A stretch of DNA of 8,267 bases from the NCBI GenBank assembly GCA_902766325.1, contig CACXDF010000062.1:1-8267 (forward strand), given 5' to 3'. The notes under the pieces were generated by a model. That model worked only from the letters and a program-made list of their open reading frames with translations. It did no database searches and had not been told where the DNA came from. The translations under genes and the position numbers were made by a program. Positions 1-6,063 of this stretch are shown in pieces (the stretch's first letter is position 1; the number at the start of each line of letters is the position of its first letter). The DNA comes from an uncultured Eubacteriales bacterium. Its GTDB lineage: Bacteria; Bacillota; Clostridia; Christensenellales; DTU072.

Positions 1-2137
1 CGCTCGCTTCGTCGATGATGATGACGATACGCGGCAAGCGGTGCACACCGGGCAACTGGTTGTATTCGGACAGGTTGCGGACGTGCAGAGACTTAAAGAG
101 AGAAAACCTGTTTTCCGTTTCCTGGCGGATCCATTTGAGCGCGTTGACGATCTGGTGCATATCGTATAAAGGTTCTTTAAAAAGCATATGCGGCAGACCG
201 CTGTAGTTACCCATTTCCACCTGCTTCAGATCGATCAGGATCAATTTGACTTCGTCGGGGCGATACCGGCACAAAATACTGGCGATGATGACGTTAACGC
301 AAACCGATTTACCGCTTCCGGTTGCGCCGGCGATCAAAGCGTGAGGCATCTTTGCAAGGTCTTCTATCATGATCTCGCCCGAAGCCGTCTTACCCAGGGC
401 GATGATGATGTCGCCTTTTGCTTCCGAATATTCCTTGCTGGAAATGACTTCCTGGAAGCTGACCGTGCCGCGTACCTTATTGGGTATTTCGATACCGCAG
501 TAGCAAGTATCGGGCAGTTGCGGGATAATGGCTATATCGTTATTGGATTTCAGCAGTCTTCGCAGGTCTTTACTGGCACTGTACAACTTACTGACCGAAC
601 AGCTTTCTCCGAGTTCGATGGAAACGAGAGTGACCGTCGGGCCTTTGACAGCGTCGACCAGTTGCGCTTCCACGCCGTAATTTTGCAACTTGACCTCGAT
701 GACCTCTTTCAGTTCATCCCAGTTTTCGACGTAATTGACGAATTTCGGATTGACGTGCGGTTTCAGAAGAGAACGCGGAGGGAATATGTATTCGCGAGTA
801 GGCGGCGCCGGCATATACGGCATAGTCATATCGATTTTTTTGACTTCCGGTTGCGGCGCGGGTTGCGTCGGCTGGACGGATTGCGCGGTATAAGTTTGCG
901 TCTGCGGCGCGGGCTGCGCCGGTTGAACGGGTTGAGCCGAAGGCACCGGTTGCATCGTCACGGTAACAACCGGCTGTACGACGGGTTGTTGATAAGGGGA
1001 GGGTTGCTGCGCGTACGGTTGCGCTTGATAAGTCTGCTGACCGTAAGGCTGCGCGGATTGATAAGCGGGCGCGGGCTGCTGAACGGGCGCGGGTTCGACC
1101 GAAAAGGACATCGGCGCGGGCGGAACGAACGAAGGCGCAGGCTGAGAGTAAGAAAAAGCGGGCTTTTCTTCCGGCTGTTCGAGCGGAGCGGGTCCGTCCG
1201 ATTGAAAAGTGGTCTGACGTACGGCCGCCGCGAAAGAATCGTCGCGGAACTTGGCGCCGCCCGAAAACAGATCCAGTTCTTCATTGCCCTCGAAAAGCGT
1301 TTTCGTCGAAGAGGTATTTTCGATCCCCAGGTCTTTTTCCATACGGTCGAAATCTTCGGTGCTTTCGCTTCCGTCCTCGCTGAGTAAGGTAACGGCCGCT
1401 TTCCGACGACTGTCGTCGTCTTGCGCTCCGAACACGTAAGAACGATTGATGTATTCGTCGAACGGATCTTTTTCCGACGACAATCCGGTCATGTCGTAAT
1501 CGCCTCCTAAAAGAAGGCGTCTTGCTCTGTCCCGAGAAGTCTCCGGCTCGACCACGTTAAACGAGTGAGGTTCGGGCTCCTTACGCGCGCGTAAAATTTT
1601 AGCGACGGGCGCATCCTCGGATACGACCGTCTCCGACGGACGTTCGCGGTCGGTACGGGTCAAAACGGGATTCTTACCCACGTCGAAAATAAAGGGCCTG
1701 AAAAACAAGAAAGTAACGAGCGCGGCAAGCGCGAGATAAATAACGATAGCCCATACGTAAGTGCAATAAACGACGACGGGCGCGGTAAACACGCCGAAAA
1801 CGACGCCCCCTACCGTCGGCCCCGCGTACGCCGCGGAAATGTAGCGAGACATATTATCCACCGCCGTCTTGTCGCAGAATACGACCTGCAGAGTGGAAAT
1901 GATAAAGACAAGCGAAAGAATCAACCAAATAGTATTCGCCGGACGCAGACGAACGTCTTTTTTAAGTCCGTAAAAGATAACGAAAAAGTATCCCATGGCA
2001 AGATACAAATAGGACACCCACCCGAATATCCGCACCAGCGGAAACAGCGTGGCGGGGATACAAAGAACGACCGTTAATGCCAAAAGAAGGCAAAACGCGA
2101 TCGCTTCTTTTTTATGCCGCTTTAAAAAATCGTTCAT
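1..2137 (-). CDS. ftsK: FtsK/SpoIIIE-family DNA translocase (partial; C-terminus beyond the window)
   Basis: A membrane-anchored ATPase that pumps chromosomal DNA through the division or sporulation septum. The 712 visible residues read as follows. Residues 12-149 hold about four membrane segments (near 12-35, 39-58, 69-88 and 109-146). Residues 150-325 are charged and acidic. Residues 325-446 are a Pro/Gln/Ala-rich linker with QQP- and QPA-type repeats. From about 450 the FtsK alpha/beta motor domain begins. Walker A is GATGSGKS at 604-611 (Lys610) and Walker B is IVIIIDE with Asp709 and Glu710. The C-terminal remainder, including any gamma DNA-reading domain, lies outside the window. The motor is recognisable but divergent: the usual IDPK reads IDLK (636-638). 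ATG 2137 is preferred because GGGGAG lies 9 bases upstream; ATG 2146 is in frame and overlaps the peptidase stop but abuts that same site. Family assignment is confident; FtsK versus SpoIIIE role is not decidable. Confidence 0.93.
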   Translation of the reverse strand, partial: MNDFLKRHKKEAIAFCLLLALTVVLCIPATLFPLVRIFGWVSYLYLAMGYFFVIFYGLKKDVRLRPANTIWLILSLVFIISTLQVVFCDKTAVDNMSRYISAAYAGPTVGGVVFGVFTAPVVVYCTYVWAIVIYLALAALVTFLFFRPFIFDVGKNPVLTRTDRERPSETVVSEDAPVAKILRARKEPEPHSFNVVEPETSRDRARRLLLGGDYDMTGLSSEKDPFDEYINRSYVFGAQDDDSRRKAAVTLLSEDGSESTEDFDRMEKDLGIENTSSTKTLFEGNEELDLFSGGAKFRDDSFAAAVRQTTFQSDGPAPLEQPEEKPAFSYSQPAPSFVPPAPMSFSVEPAPVQQPAPAYQSAQPYGQQTYQAQPYAQQPSPYQQPVVQPVVTVTMQPVPSAQPVQPAQPAPQTQTYTAQSVQPTQPAPQPEVKKIDMTMPYMPAPPTREYIFPPRSLLKPHVNPKFVNYVENWDELKEVIEVKLQNYGVEAQLVDAVKGPTVTLVSIELGESCSVSKLYSASKDLRRLLKSNNDIAIIPQLPDTCYCGIEIPNKVRGTVSFQEVISSKEYSEAKGDIIIALGKTASGEIMIEDLAKMPHALIAGATGSGKSVCVNVIIASILCRYRPDEVKLILIDLKQVEMGNYSGLPHMLFKEPLYDMHQIVNALKWIRQETENRFSLFKSLHVRNLSEYNQLPGVHRLPRIVIIIDEAS

Positions 2138-2142
2138 TTCGT

Positions 2143-3120
2143 TCATCTCCCCAAATAACTTAAATACGCTTTCAGAAGATCCTCTTCCGGACTTTTGCCA
2201 ACGTACGCTATAGATACGTTTCCGCCACCCAAAACGGCTTTTGCGGTAGCCTTAATTTCGTCAAGCGTCACCGACAGCATTTTTTCTATCTGAGACTTGG
2301 TCGGCGTGACGACGCCCTTTAAAAGAAGTTCTTTCCCGATGGCGCGCATACGATCGAAAGCGCTCTCGTCGGACAGGACCATGGACGTCTCGTACTGGTT
2401 GCGCGTTTTTGTCAACTCCGTCTCGGTGAAGCCGTTTTTCAGCACTTCCGCCGCAATCTCGCCGATGGCGTCGACCGCCTTGCGGGCGTTCTTCGGAGAA
2501 GTAGCGAAAAAGATATCGAAGTTCCCGCCGCCTTTACGCATGACGTTGGAGGCGTACACTTCGTACACAAGACCCATCTCCTCTCTTACCTTTTGGAACA
2601 GACGGCTGCTCATCCCGCCGCCCAGCATATTGGCGAGCAAGAATGGCGCGTAATAGTTTTCGCCGACGTATCCGAAAGAGGGCATACGCATGGTAACGGA
2701 CGCTTGTTCGTACGGTTTTTTCAAGAATGCGTACGTGGAAAACACTTTTCCTTCGTCCGGGACGTAAGGAGAAAACGGCGTCTTCTCTTTCGGGATGCGC
2801 GCGGAAAAATACTTTTCCACATAAGACAAAAAGACGTCCTCTTCCACGTCGCCTACGAAAGAAAGAATAATGTTTTCGGGGCGGTACCACTTTTTACGAA
2901 AATCGAGGATGTCCTTTCTTTTCAGTTTTTTGACCGTCTTCGCCGTACCCAGGATCGGACGGGACAAAGAGCACTCCTCTCCGAAATATATCTTGCTCAA
3001 AAGGTCGGACGAAAGGGAGTCTCCGTCGTCGTCGTACATGTGTATCTCTTCGAGTACGACGCCCCGTTCTTTTTCTATATTCTCATCCGTGTAGGTCGAA
3101 CAAAACATGAGGTCGCCCAA
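2143..3120 (-). CDS. C-terminal fragment of the M16 peptidase (325 aa, TTG start possible)
   Basis: This is the downstream part of the same frame, starting five codons after the stop. It could be reached by reinitiation at TTG 3120 (an AAGG lies 12 bases upstream, a poor fit) or at the ATG four codons further on. It holds the distal glutamate pair, the YRPENIILSFVGDV strand that closes the first half, and the whole second half with the RLFQKVREEMGLVYE signature, but no HxxEH. Without the N-terminal part it should be inactive. Independent translation is doubtful; the entry mainly marks the open frame. Confidence 0.5.
   Translation of the reverse strand: MGDLMFCSTYTDENIEKERGVVLEEIHMYDDDGDSLSSDLLSKIYFGEECSLSRPILGTAKTVKKLKRKDILDFRKKWYRPENIILSFVGDVEEDVFLSYVEKYFSARIPKEKTPFSPYVPDEGKVFSTYAFLKKPYEQASVTMRMPSFGYVGENYYAPFLLANMLGGGMSSRLFQKVREEMGLVYEVYASNVMRKGGGNFDIFFATSPKNARKAVDAIGEIAAEVLKNGFTETELTKTRNQYETSMVLSDESAFDRMRAIGKELLLKGVVTPTKSQIEKMLSVTLDEIKATAKAVLGGGNVSIAYVGKSPEEDLLKAYLSYLGR
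2147..2152 (-). promoter_or_regulatory. Ribosome binding site that decides the ftsK start
   Basis: On the minus strand GGGGAG ends directly before ATG 2146 and 9 bases before ATG 2137. The spacing fits the second ATG, so translation probably starts at 2137, just after the peptidase stop (TGA 2145-2143). The arrangement suggests translational coupling of the two genes. Confidence 0.6.
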
Positions 3121-3135
3121 AAGCTCTACGTACCT

Positions 3136-3420
3136 TTAGGCGAACTTATTGAGCCCGGTAATATAATACACGGTGGCCGTCTTCGAGGTGTAGGCGTTAC
3201 AATTCGCGCCCATCATATCCGTCTCGTCGGCGATATCGAAAGCGGAACGCGTCTGCGTCCCCTTAAAGGTCATGTGTTCGATAAAATGCGCGATACCGTT
3301 CTTTTCCGGGCTTTCGTTGCGACTGCCGGCGTCCACGAAAACGCCGAACGCGCAGGATAAAGAGTCCTTTTTTTCATAGCAAACGCGCAGTCCGTTCTGT
3401 AGTGTGATGATCTCAGCCAT
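3136..3420 (-). CDS. N-terminal fragment of the M16 peptidase (94 aa, holds HxxEH)
   Basis: This is the part that would be made if the TAA at 3138-3136 is obeyed. It begins MAEIITLQNGLRV, the usual first strand of M16 proteins, and carries the HFIEH motif (45-49) and the NAYTSK stretch. It ends before the distal zinc-binding glutamate, so on its own it should not form a complete metal site. ATG 3420 is the first possible NTG start: the in-frame codons upstream contain no NTG before a TAG. There is no ribosome binding site in front of it. Confidence 0.7.
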   Translation of the reverse strand: MAEIITLQNGLRVCYEKKDSLSCAFGVFVDAGSRNESPEKNGIAHFIEHMTFKGTQTRSAFDIADETDMMGANCNAYTSKTATVYYITGLNKFA

Positions 3421-3430
3421 AATTACTTTT

Positions 3431-3459
3431 AGTATAAACTAAAACGCGAATTATTTCAA
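3431..3459 (-). promoter_or_regulatory. Sigma-A-type promoter of the peptidase-ftsK operon
   Basis: On the minus strand, TTGAAA (3459-3454), a spacer of exactly 17 bases, then TATACT (3436-3431). Each hexamer matches consensus at five of six positions. The expected transcription start is near 3423-3426, only 3-6 bases before ATG 3420, so the transcript would be leaderless. Confidence 0.75.
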
Positions 3460-3520
3460 CTGTTTTCCCAATAAATGCCCTTCCGTTTTGAACGGTCGGC
3501 CGCGTTCGAGACCTCTTTCG

Positions 3521-3569
3521 CACGCGCAAACACGCGCAAATAAAAAAATATTACGTAAACGCGCGCAAA
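3521..3569. repeat. Three CGCGCAAA repeats in the divergent intergenic region
   Basis: CACGCGCAAA occurs twice in perfect tandem (3521-3530 and 3531-3540), and the core CGCGCAAA recurs at 3562-3569. The last copy ends 15 bases before the -35 box of the rpmG promoter. The repeats could be a binding site for a regulator of rpmG or of the divergent peptidase promoter, or chance in a CG/A-rich stretch. A short inverted repeat CCGTT-TTG-AACGG lies at 3483-3495. Apart from these and the two promoters, nothing else is seen in 3421-3657. Confidence 0.4.
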
Positions 3570-3584
3570 ACAGGTCGAAATTCG

Positions 3585-3613
3585 TTGACAGAACGATTCT
3601 CTTGTGGTAAAGT
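3585..3613 (+). promoter_or_regulatory. Promoter of the rpmG-secE-nusG-rplK-rplA operon (extended -10)
   Basis: A perfect TTGACA (3585-3590), a 17-base spacer ending in TGG (extended -10 TGn), then TAAAGT (3608-3613). The transcription start is expected near 3620. The overlapping TATAAC at 3613-3618 looks better as a hexamer but would need a 22-base spacer. Confidence 0.75.
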
Positions 3614-3620
3614 ATAACAG

Positions 3621-3633
3621 CACCTTAGGGGTG
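3621..3633 (+). other. Small hairpin at the predicted 5' end of the rpmG transcript
   Basis: CACC (3621-3624) pairs with GGTG (3630-3633) around a 5-base loop, followed by TAA and seven T residues and then the rpmG ribosome binding site GGAGG (3644-3648). It starts right at the predicted transcription start. Four base pairs are too few for a confident terminator; a 5'-end stabilising or initiation-pausing role is only a guess. Confidence 0.3.
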
Positions 3634-3657
3634 TAATTTTTTTGGAGGAAGAAAAAA

Positions 3658-3807
3658 ATGCGTGTTAAGATCACACTGGCTTGCACCGAATGCAAACAAC
3701 GCAATTACGACAAGCAAAAGAATAAGAAAAATACTCCCGACAGACTGGAAGTTAAAAAGTATTGCAGATTTTGCAAAAAACATACCATCCACAGAGAAGC
3801 TAAATAA
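3658..3807 (+). CDS. rpmG: 50S ribosomal protein L33 (zinc-binding form)
   Basis: A 49-residue basic protein of the large ribosomal subunit, near the E-site. MRVKITLACTEC is the typical start and the protein ends HTIHREAK, as in the L33 family. Four cysteines in two CxxC pairs (Cys9/Cys12 and Cys36/Cys39) form the zinc ribbon, so this is the zinc-containing (C+) type. Species with this type often keep a cysteine-free paralogue for zinc starvation, but none is visible here. GGAGG (3644-3648) lies 9 bases before the ATG. It is the first gene of its operon, 15 bases ahead of secE, the usual order in Firmicutes. The length is normal. Confidence 0.97.
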   Translation: MRVKITLACTECKQRNYDKQKNKKNTPDRLEVKKYCRFCKKHTIHREAK

Positions 3808-3822
3808 TTACGGGAGGGTTGC

Positions 3823-4188
3823 ATGGGAAAGAAATCTCCTAACGTCGAACTCGGCACGTTAAATAACGATCAGTTGGACAATGCTCCGGCCAAAAGCAAC
3901 GATCCTCAAAAGGGTCGCAGAGCAGATAACGGCAAAAACGGTTCCAGAAAGACTACCGCAAAAAGCGGCAGAAAAGGCGGCGCCGCCATCAAAAAGTTCT
4001 TCCGCGATCTCGTCAGCGAACTGAAAAAGGTTTCCTGGGGAAAAATGCGCAGCACCAAGAACAATAAAGGCGTGCTCAGTCAGACCGGTATCGTTTTGTT
4101 GTTCGTTTTGATCGCTATCGTTATTCTTACCGCTATGGATCTGGGATTGACCGCATTGCTCAATTTGTTGATCGGCATAGCTAAATAA
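3823..4188 (+). CDS. secE: Preprotein translocase subunit SecE
   Basis: The small essential membrane subunit that clamps SecY in the SecYEG protein-export channel. The 121 residues divide into a long hydrophilic, basic, low-complexity N-terminal extension (1-54), the amphipathic cytoplasmic helix FFRDLVSELKKVSW (59-72), and one membrane segment at about 89-112. Firmicute SecE is commonly about 60-75 residues, so the extension nearly doubles it. The usual Pro after the conserved Trp is replaced by Gly73 (SWGKM). GGGAGGG lies shortly before ATG 3823, so this start is well supported, although an internal start would give a more usual length. The gene lies between rpmG and nusG, with a 19-base gap before nusG, as is standard. 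Confidence 0.93.
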   Translation: MGKKSPNVELGTLNNDQLDNAPAKSNDPQKGRRADNGKNGSRKTTAKSGRKGGAAIKKFFRDLVSELKKVSWGKMRSTKNNKGVLSQTGIVLLFVLIAIVILTAMDLGLTALLNLLIGIAK

Positions 4189-4207
4189 GAAGAGGAGGAC
4201 GCCTTTA

Positions 4208-4741
4208 ATGGAAAACGAACAATCTCTCGTTAAGTGGTACGTCATCCACGTATATTCTTCTTATGAATCGGTGGTCAAAAACAACCTCGAAAAGATGATC
4301 GAGAACAACAATCTCCAGGATTACATTTTCGAGATCGCCATCCCCACCGAAGAAGATATTGTCGAAAAGAACGGCAAGCGTAAGATCGTGGAACGCAAAA
4401 AATTCCCCGGGTACGTTTTTTTAAAAATGATCTATACCGACCACGTTTGGTATATGGTCGCCAACACCCGCGGCGTGACCGGCTTCGTCGGCCCGCAAGG
4501 CAAGGCTCTCGCTTTGACCGCGGAAGAAATCAAGAGAATGGGCCTCGAAAAGGTCTCCGCCGAAGAACTCGATATCAAAGTCGGCGATAACGTAAAAGTC
4601 GTAAGCGGTGCGCTCGAAACCTTCCTCGGCATCGTGGAAGAAATTTATCCCGACAAACAAAAAGCACGCGTTATCGTTCAGATGTTCGGTCGGCAGACCC
4701 CTGTCGAGCTGGAATTCAACCAGATCGAAAAGCTCAACTGA
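4208..4741 (+). CDS. nusG: Transcription termination/antitermination factor NusG
   Basis: A general elongation factor that binds RNA polymerase and links it to Rho or to the leading ribosome; in Firmicutes it also promotes sequence-specific pausing. Its 177 residues are typical. The NGN domain starts at VKWYVIHVYSSYE (8-20) and includes the hallmark FPGYVF (66-71) and TRGVTGFVG (87-95). A linker leads into the C-terminal KOW domain, with VGDNVKVVSG at 125-134 and the last strands at 153-177. AGGAGG lies 9 bases before the ATG, in the short gap after secE. No frameshift or missing element is seen. A 127-base structured gap separates it from rplK. Confidence 0.97.
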   Translation: MENEQSLVKWYVIHVYSSYESVVKNNLEKMIENNNLQDYIFEIAIPTEEDIVEKNGKRKIVERKKFPGYVFLKMIYTDHVWYMVANTRGVTGFVGPQGKALALTAEEIKRMGLEKVSAEELDIKVGDNVKVVSGALETFLGIVEEIYPDKQKARVIVQMFGRQTPVELEFNQIEKLN

Positions 4742-4868
4742 GCGCCCTATATATCAATATACGGTCGCACACGCGACTATATATAAAATTATGGGAGAAC
4801 GGAAAAATACAATACTACGAAACCATTTCCGTTCGTTTGTACCAAGTAGTCTATAATGGAGGCAGACT
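4742..4868 (+). promoter_or_regulatory. Structured rplK-rplA leader (candidate L1 autoregulation site)
   Basis: This non-coding gap has two inverted repeats. The first is 4757-4782: GTCGC/GCGAC around an ACAC loop, continued by ATATA/TATAT beyond a two-base CG bulge. The second is 4797-4805 with 4826-4834: a perfect nine-base arm pair GAACGGAAA/TTTCCGTTC with a 20-base loop. An alternative pairing ACTAC (4814-4818) with GTAGT (4846-4850) would compete with the second. Neither hairpin has a following T-run, so they are not terminators. L1 is known to repress the L11 operon by binding the leader in several bacteria; that role here is inferred from position. GGAGG at 4858-4862 serves rplK. Confidence 0.45.
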
Positions 4869-5294
4869 ATGGCAAAGAAAATCAGCGCAGTAGTAAAGCT
4901 GCAACTCCCCGCAGGCAAGGCAACTCCCGGACCGCCTGTAGGTTCTTCTTTGGGACCCCACGGTATCGCTATACCGATGTTCACCAAAGAGTTCAATGAA
5001 AAGACCGCAAAGCAAGCCGGTCTTATCATCCCCGTCGTCATTACGATTTATGCCGACCGTTCGTTCTCGTTTATCCTGAAGACTCCGCCGGCGCCGGTCC
5101 TTATCAAAAAGGCCTGCGGCATCGAAAGCGGAAGCGCTACTCCGAACAAGACGAAGGTCGCTTCTATCACCAAGGCGCAACTCGAAGAGATCGCTAAGAT
5201 CAAAATGCCCGACCTGAACGCCGCCAGCATCGAATCCGCTATCAGCATGATCGCGGGTACCTGCCGCAGCATGGGCGTCAAAGTAGTCGACTAA
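4869..5294 (+). CDS. rplK: 50S ribosomal protein L11
   Basis: Binds 23S rRNA in the GTPase-associated centre at the base of the L7/L12 stalk and is the target region of thiostrepton; it is also needed for RelA activation in species that have it. The length, 141 residues, is standard. The N-terminal domain carries LQLPAGKATPGPPVG (11-25) and the C-terminal RNA-binding domain carries KMPDLNAASIESA and the end GTCRSMGVKVVD. The segment usually read LGQHGVNIM is here LGPHGIAIP (28-36), with changes at positions that are highly conserved in most bacteria. GGAGG lies 6 bases before the ATG. rplA follows after 11 bases. Confidence 0.97.
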   Translation: MAKKISAVVKLQLPAGKATPGPPVGSSLGPHGIAIPMFTKEFNEKTAKQAGLIIPVVITIYADRSFSFILKTPPAPVLIKKACGIESGSATPNKTKVASITKAQLEEIAKIKMPDLNAASIESAISMIAGTCRSMGVKVVD

Positions 5295-5305
5295 GGAGGT
5301 CTATC

Positions 5306-5989
5306 ATGAAACACGGTAAAAAATACGTAGATTCCGTTAAGGCATACGATCAAAGCAAAGCTTACGAACCGGCCGAAGCCATCAAAATCGTCATCGCCGG
5401 CGCAAAAGCCAAATTCGACGAGACCGTTGAGCTTCATGCTCGTTTGGGCGTAGACCCCCGTCACGCGGACCAACAGGTCAGAGGCGTCGTCGTTCTTCCC
5501 CACGGTACCGGAAAAACTCTTCGCGTACTCGCTATCTGCAAAGGCGTAAAAGCCGATGAAGCTACCGCCGCCGGCGCTGATTTCGTCGGTGCGGAAGAAA
5601 TGGTCCAAAAGATCCAGGGCGGATGGTTCGATTACGACGTAGTCGTCACCACTCCCGATATGATGGGTCAAGTCGGTCGTCTCGGTAAAGTCCTCGGCCC
5701 GAAAGGCTTGATGCCGACTCCGAAGACCGGCACCGTCACCATGGACGTCACCAAGGCTATCAAGGATATCAAAGCCGGTAAAGTCGAATACAGAGTCGAC
5801 AAGACCGCTATCATCCACTGCCCCGTCGGCAAAGCCAGCTTCGGCGCAGAAAAGCTCGGCGACAACCTGGAAACCTTAATGGACGCTATCATCAAAGCGA
5901 AACCGGCCGCCGCCAAGGGTACCTATCTCAAGAGCGTTTATCTCACCTCTACCATGGGTCCCGGCGTCAGAATGAACGTTAAGATGTAA
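5306..5989 (+). CDS. rplA: 50S ribosomal protein L1
   Basis: Forms the L1 stalk of the large subunit, which guides deacylated tRNA out of the E-site, and in many bacteria represses translation of its own operon. The 227 residues match the family length. Typical stretches are the MKHGKKYVDSVK start, the GTGKTLRVLAICKG region, DMMGQVGRLGKVLGPKGLMPTPKTGTV in the second domain, and the LKSVYLTSTMGPGVRMN end. AAGGAGG overlaps the rplK stop (TAAGGAGG), so the two genes are closely coupled. The operon ends here at a strong terminator; rplJ-rplL, which commonly follow, are not in the window. Confidence 0.97.
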   Translation: MKHGKKYVDSVKAYDQSKAYEPAEAIKIVIAGAKAKFDETVELHARLGVDPRHADQQVRGVVVLPHGTGKTLRVLAICKGVKADEATAAGADFVGAEEMVQKIQGGWFDYDVVVTTPDMMGQVGRLGKVLGPKGLMPTPKTGTVTMDVTKAIKDIKAGKVEYRVDKTAIIHCPVGKASFGAEKLGDNLETLMDAIIKAKPAAAKGTYLKSVYLTSTMGPGVRMNVKM

Positions 5990-6012
5990 TCATCGACGCA
6001 AATCGAAAAAAT

Positions 6013-6041
6013 AAACACCCGGAAAAAATATCCGGGTGTTT
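6013..6041. terminator. Bidirectional rho-independent terminator between rplA and the EIIC-EAL gene
   Basis: An 11-base perfect inverted repeat (6013-6023 with 6031-6041, core ACACCCGG/CCGGGTGT) encloses a 7-base A-rich loop. On the plus strand it is followed by T residues to 6045, ending the rplA transcript. On the minus strand the stem is followed by the complement of the A-rich stretch 6006-6012, ending the convergent gene, whose stop is 23 bases away. Confidence 0.93.
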
Positions 6042-6063
6042 TTTTATTTCATTCAACCTGTTT

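Larger units (their letters stand above)
2143..3420 (-). pseudogene. M16-family zinc peptidase (YmfH/YmxG-like), interrupted by one in-frame TAA
   Basis: Read through, the frame is 425 codons long, normal for a single-chain bacterial M16 peptidase (about 410-430 residues). These relatives of the mitochondrial processing peptidase beta subunit cleave short peptides or presequences, usually in the cytoplasm. The inverted zinc motif HFIEH is at codons 45-49 and the distal glutamate is at 124/125 in the VVLEEI stretch. The C-terminal-half signature SSRLFQKVREEMGLVYE is at about 271-287. Codon 95 is TAA, lying in the helix between the zinc motif and the distal glutamate (NKFA-stop-RYVELLGD). Family similarity continues in the same frame on both sides, so this is a nonsense change and not a frameshift. 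The stop could be a true mutation, a sequencing or assembly error, or, least likely, readthrough. The gene is first in an operon with ftsK; M16 genes beside ftsK/spoIIIE are known in Firmicutes. Confidence 0.85.

Noticed and set aside
188..1387. Open frame of 399 codons on the plus strand, rich in Arg/Leu/Gly repeats
   Set aside because: It is antisense to ftsK; the RLRRGLRRL-type repeats are the complement of the Pro/Gln-rich linker. It resembles no family, while the minus frame has clear Walker motifs.
3136..3138. Reassigned stop codon (alternative genetic code) as an explanation for the TAA in the peptidase
   Set aside because: Five other genes in the window end at TAA at the expected family length, and two use TGA, so TAA is a normal stop here.
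2593..3360. Open frame of 255 codons on the plus strand
   Set aside because: Antisense to the M16 peptidase, with no family resemblance. The minus strand shows the HxxEH and RLFQKVRE signatures.
3483..3495. CCGTT-TTG-AACGG inverted repeat as a terminator
   Set aside because: The stem is five pairs with a three-base loop and no T-run on either side, and no gene ends nearby.
3613..3618. TATAAC as the -10 of the rpmG promoter
   Set aside because: It would leave a 22-base spacer from TTGACA. TAAAGT at 3608-3613 gives 17 bases and a TGn extension.
4852..4857. Perfect TATAAT just before rplK as a promoter -10
   Set aside because: No acceptable -35 box lies 16-18 bases upstream, and transcription would start within or after the ribosome binding site.
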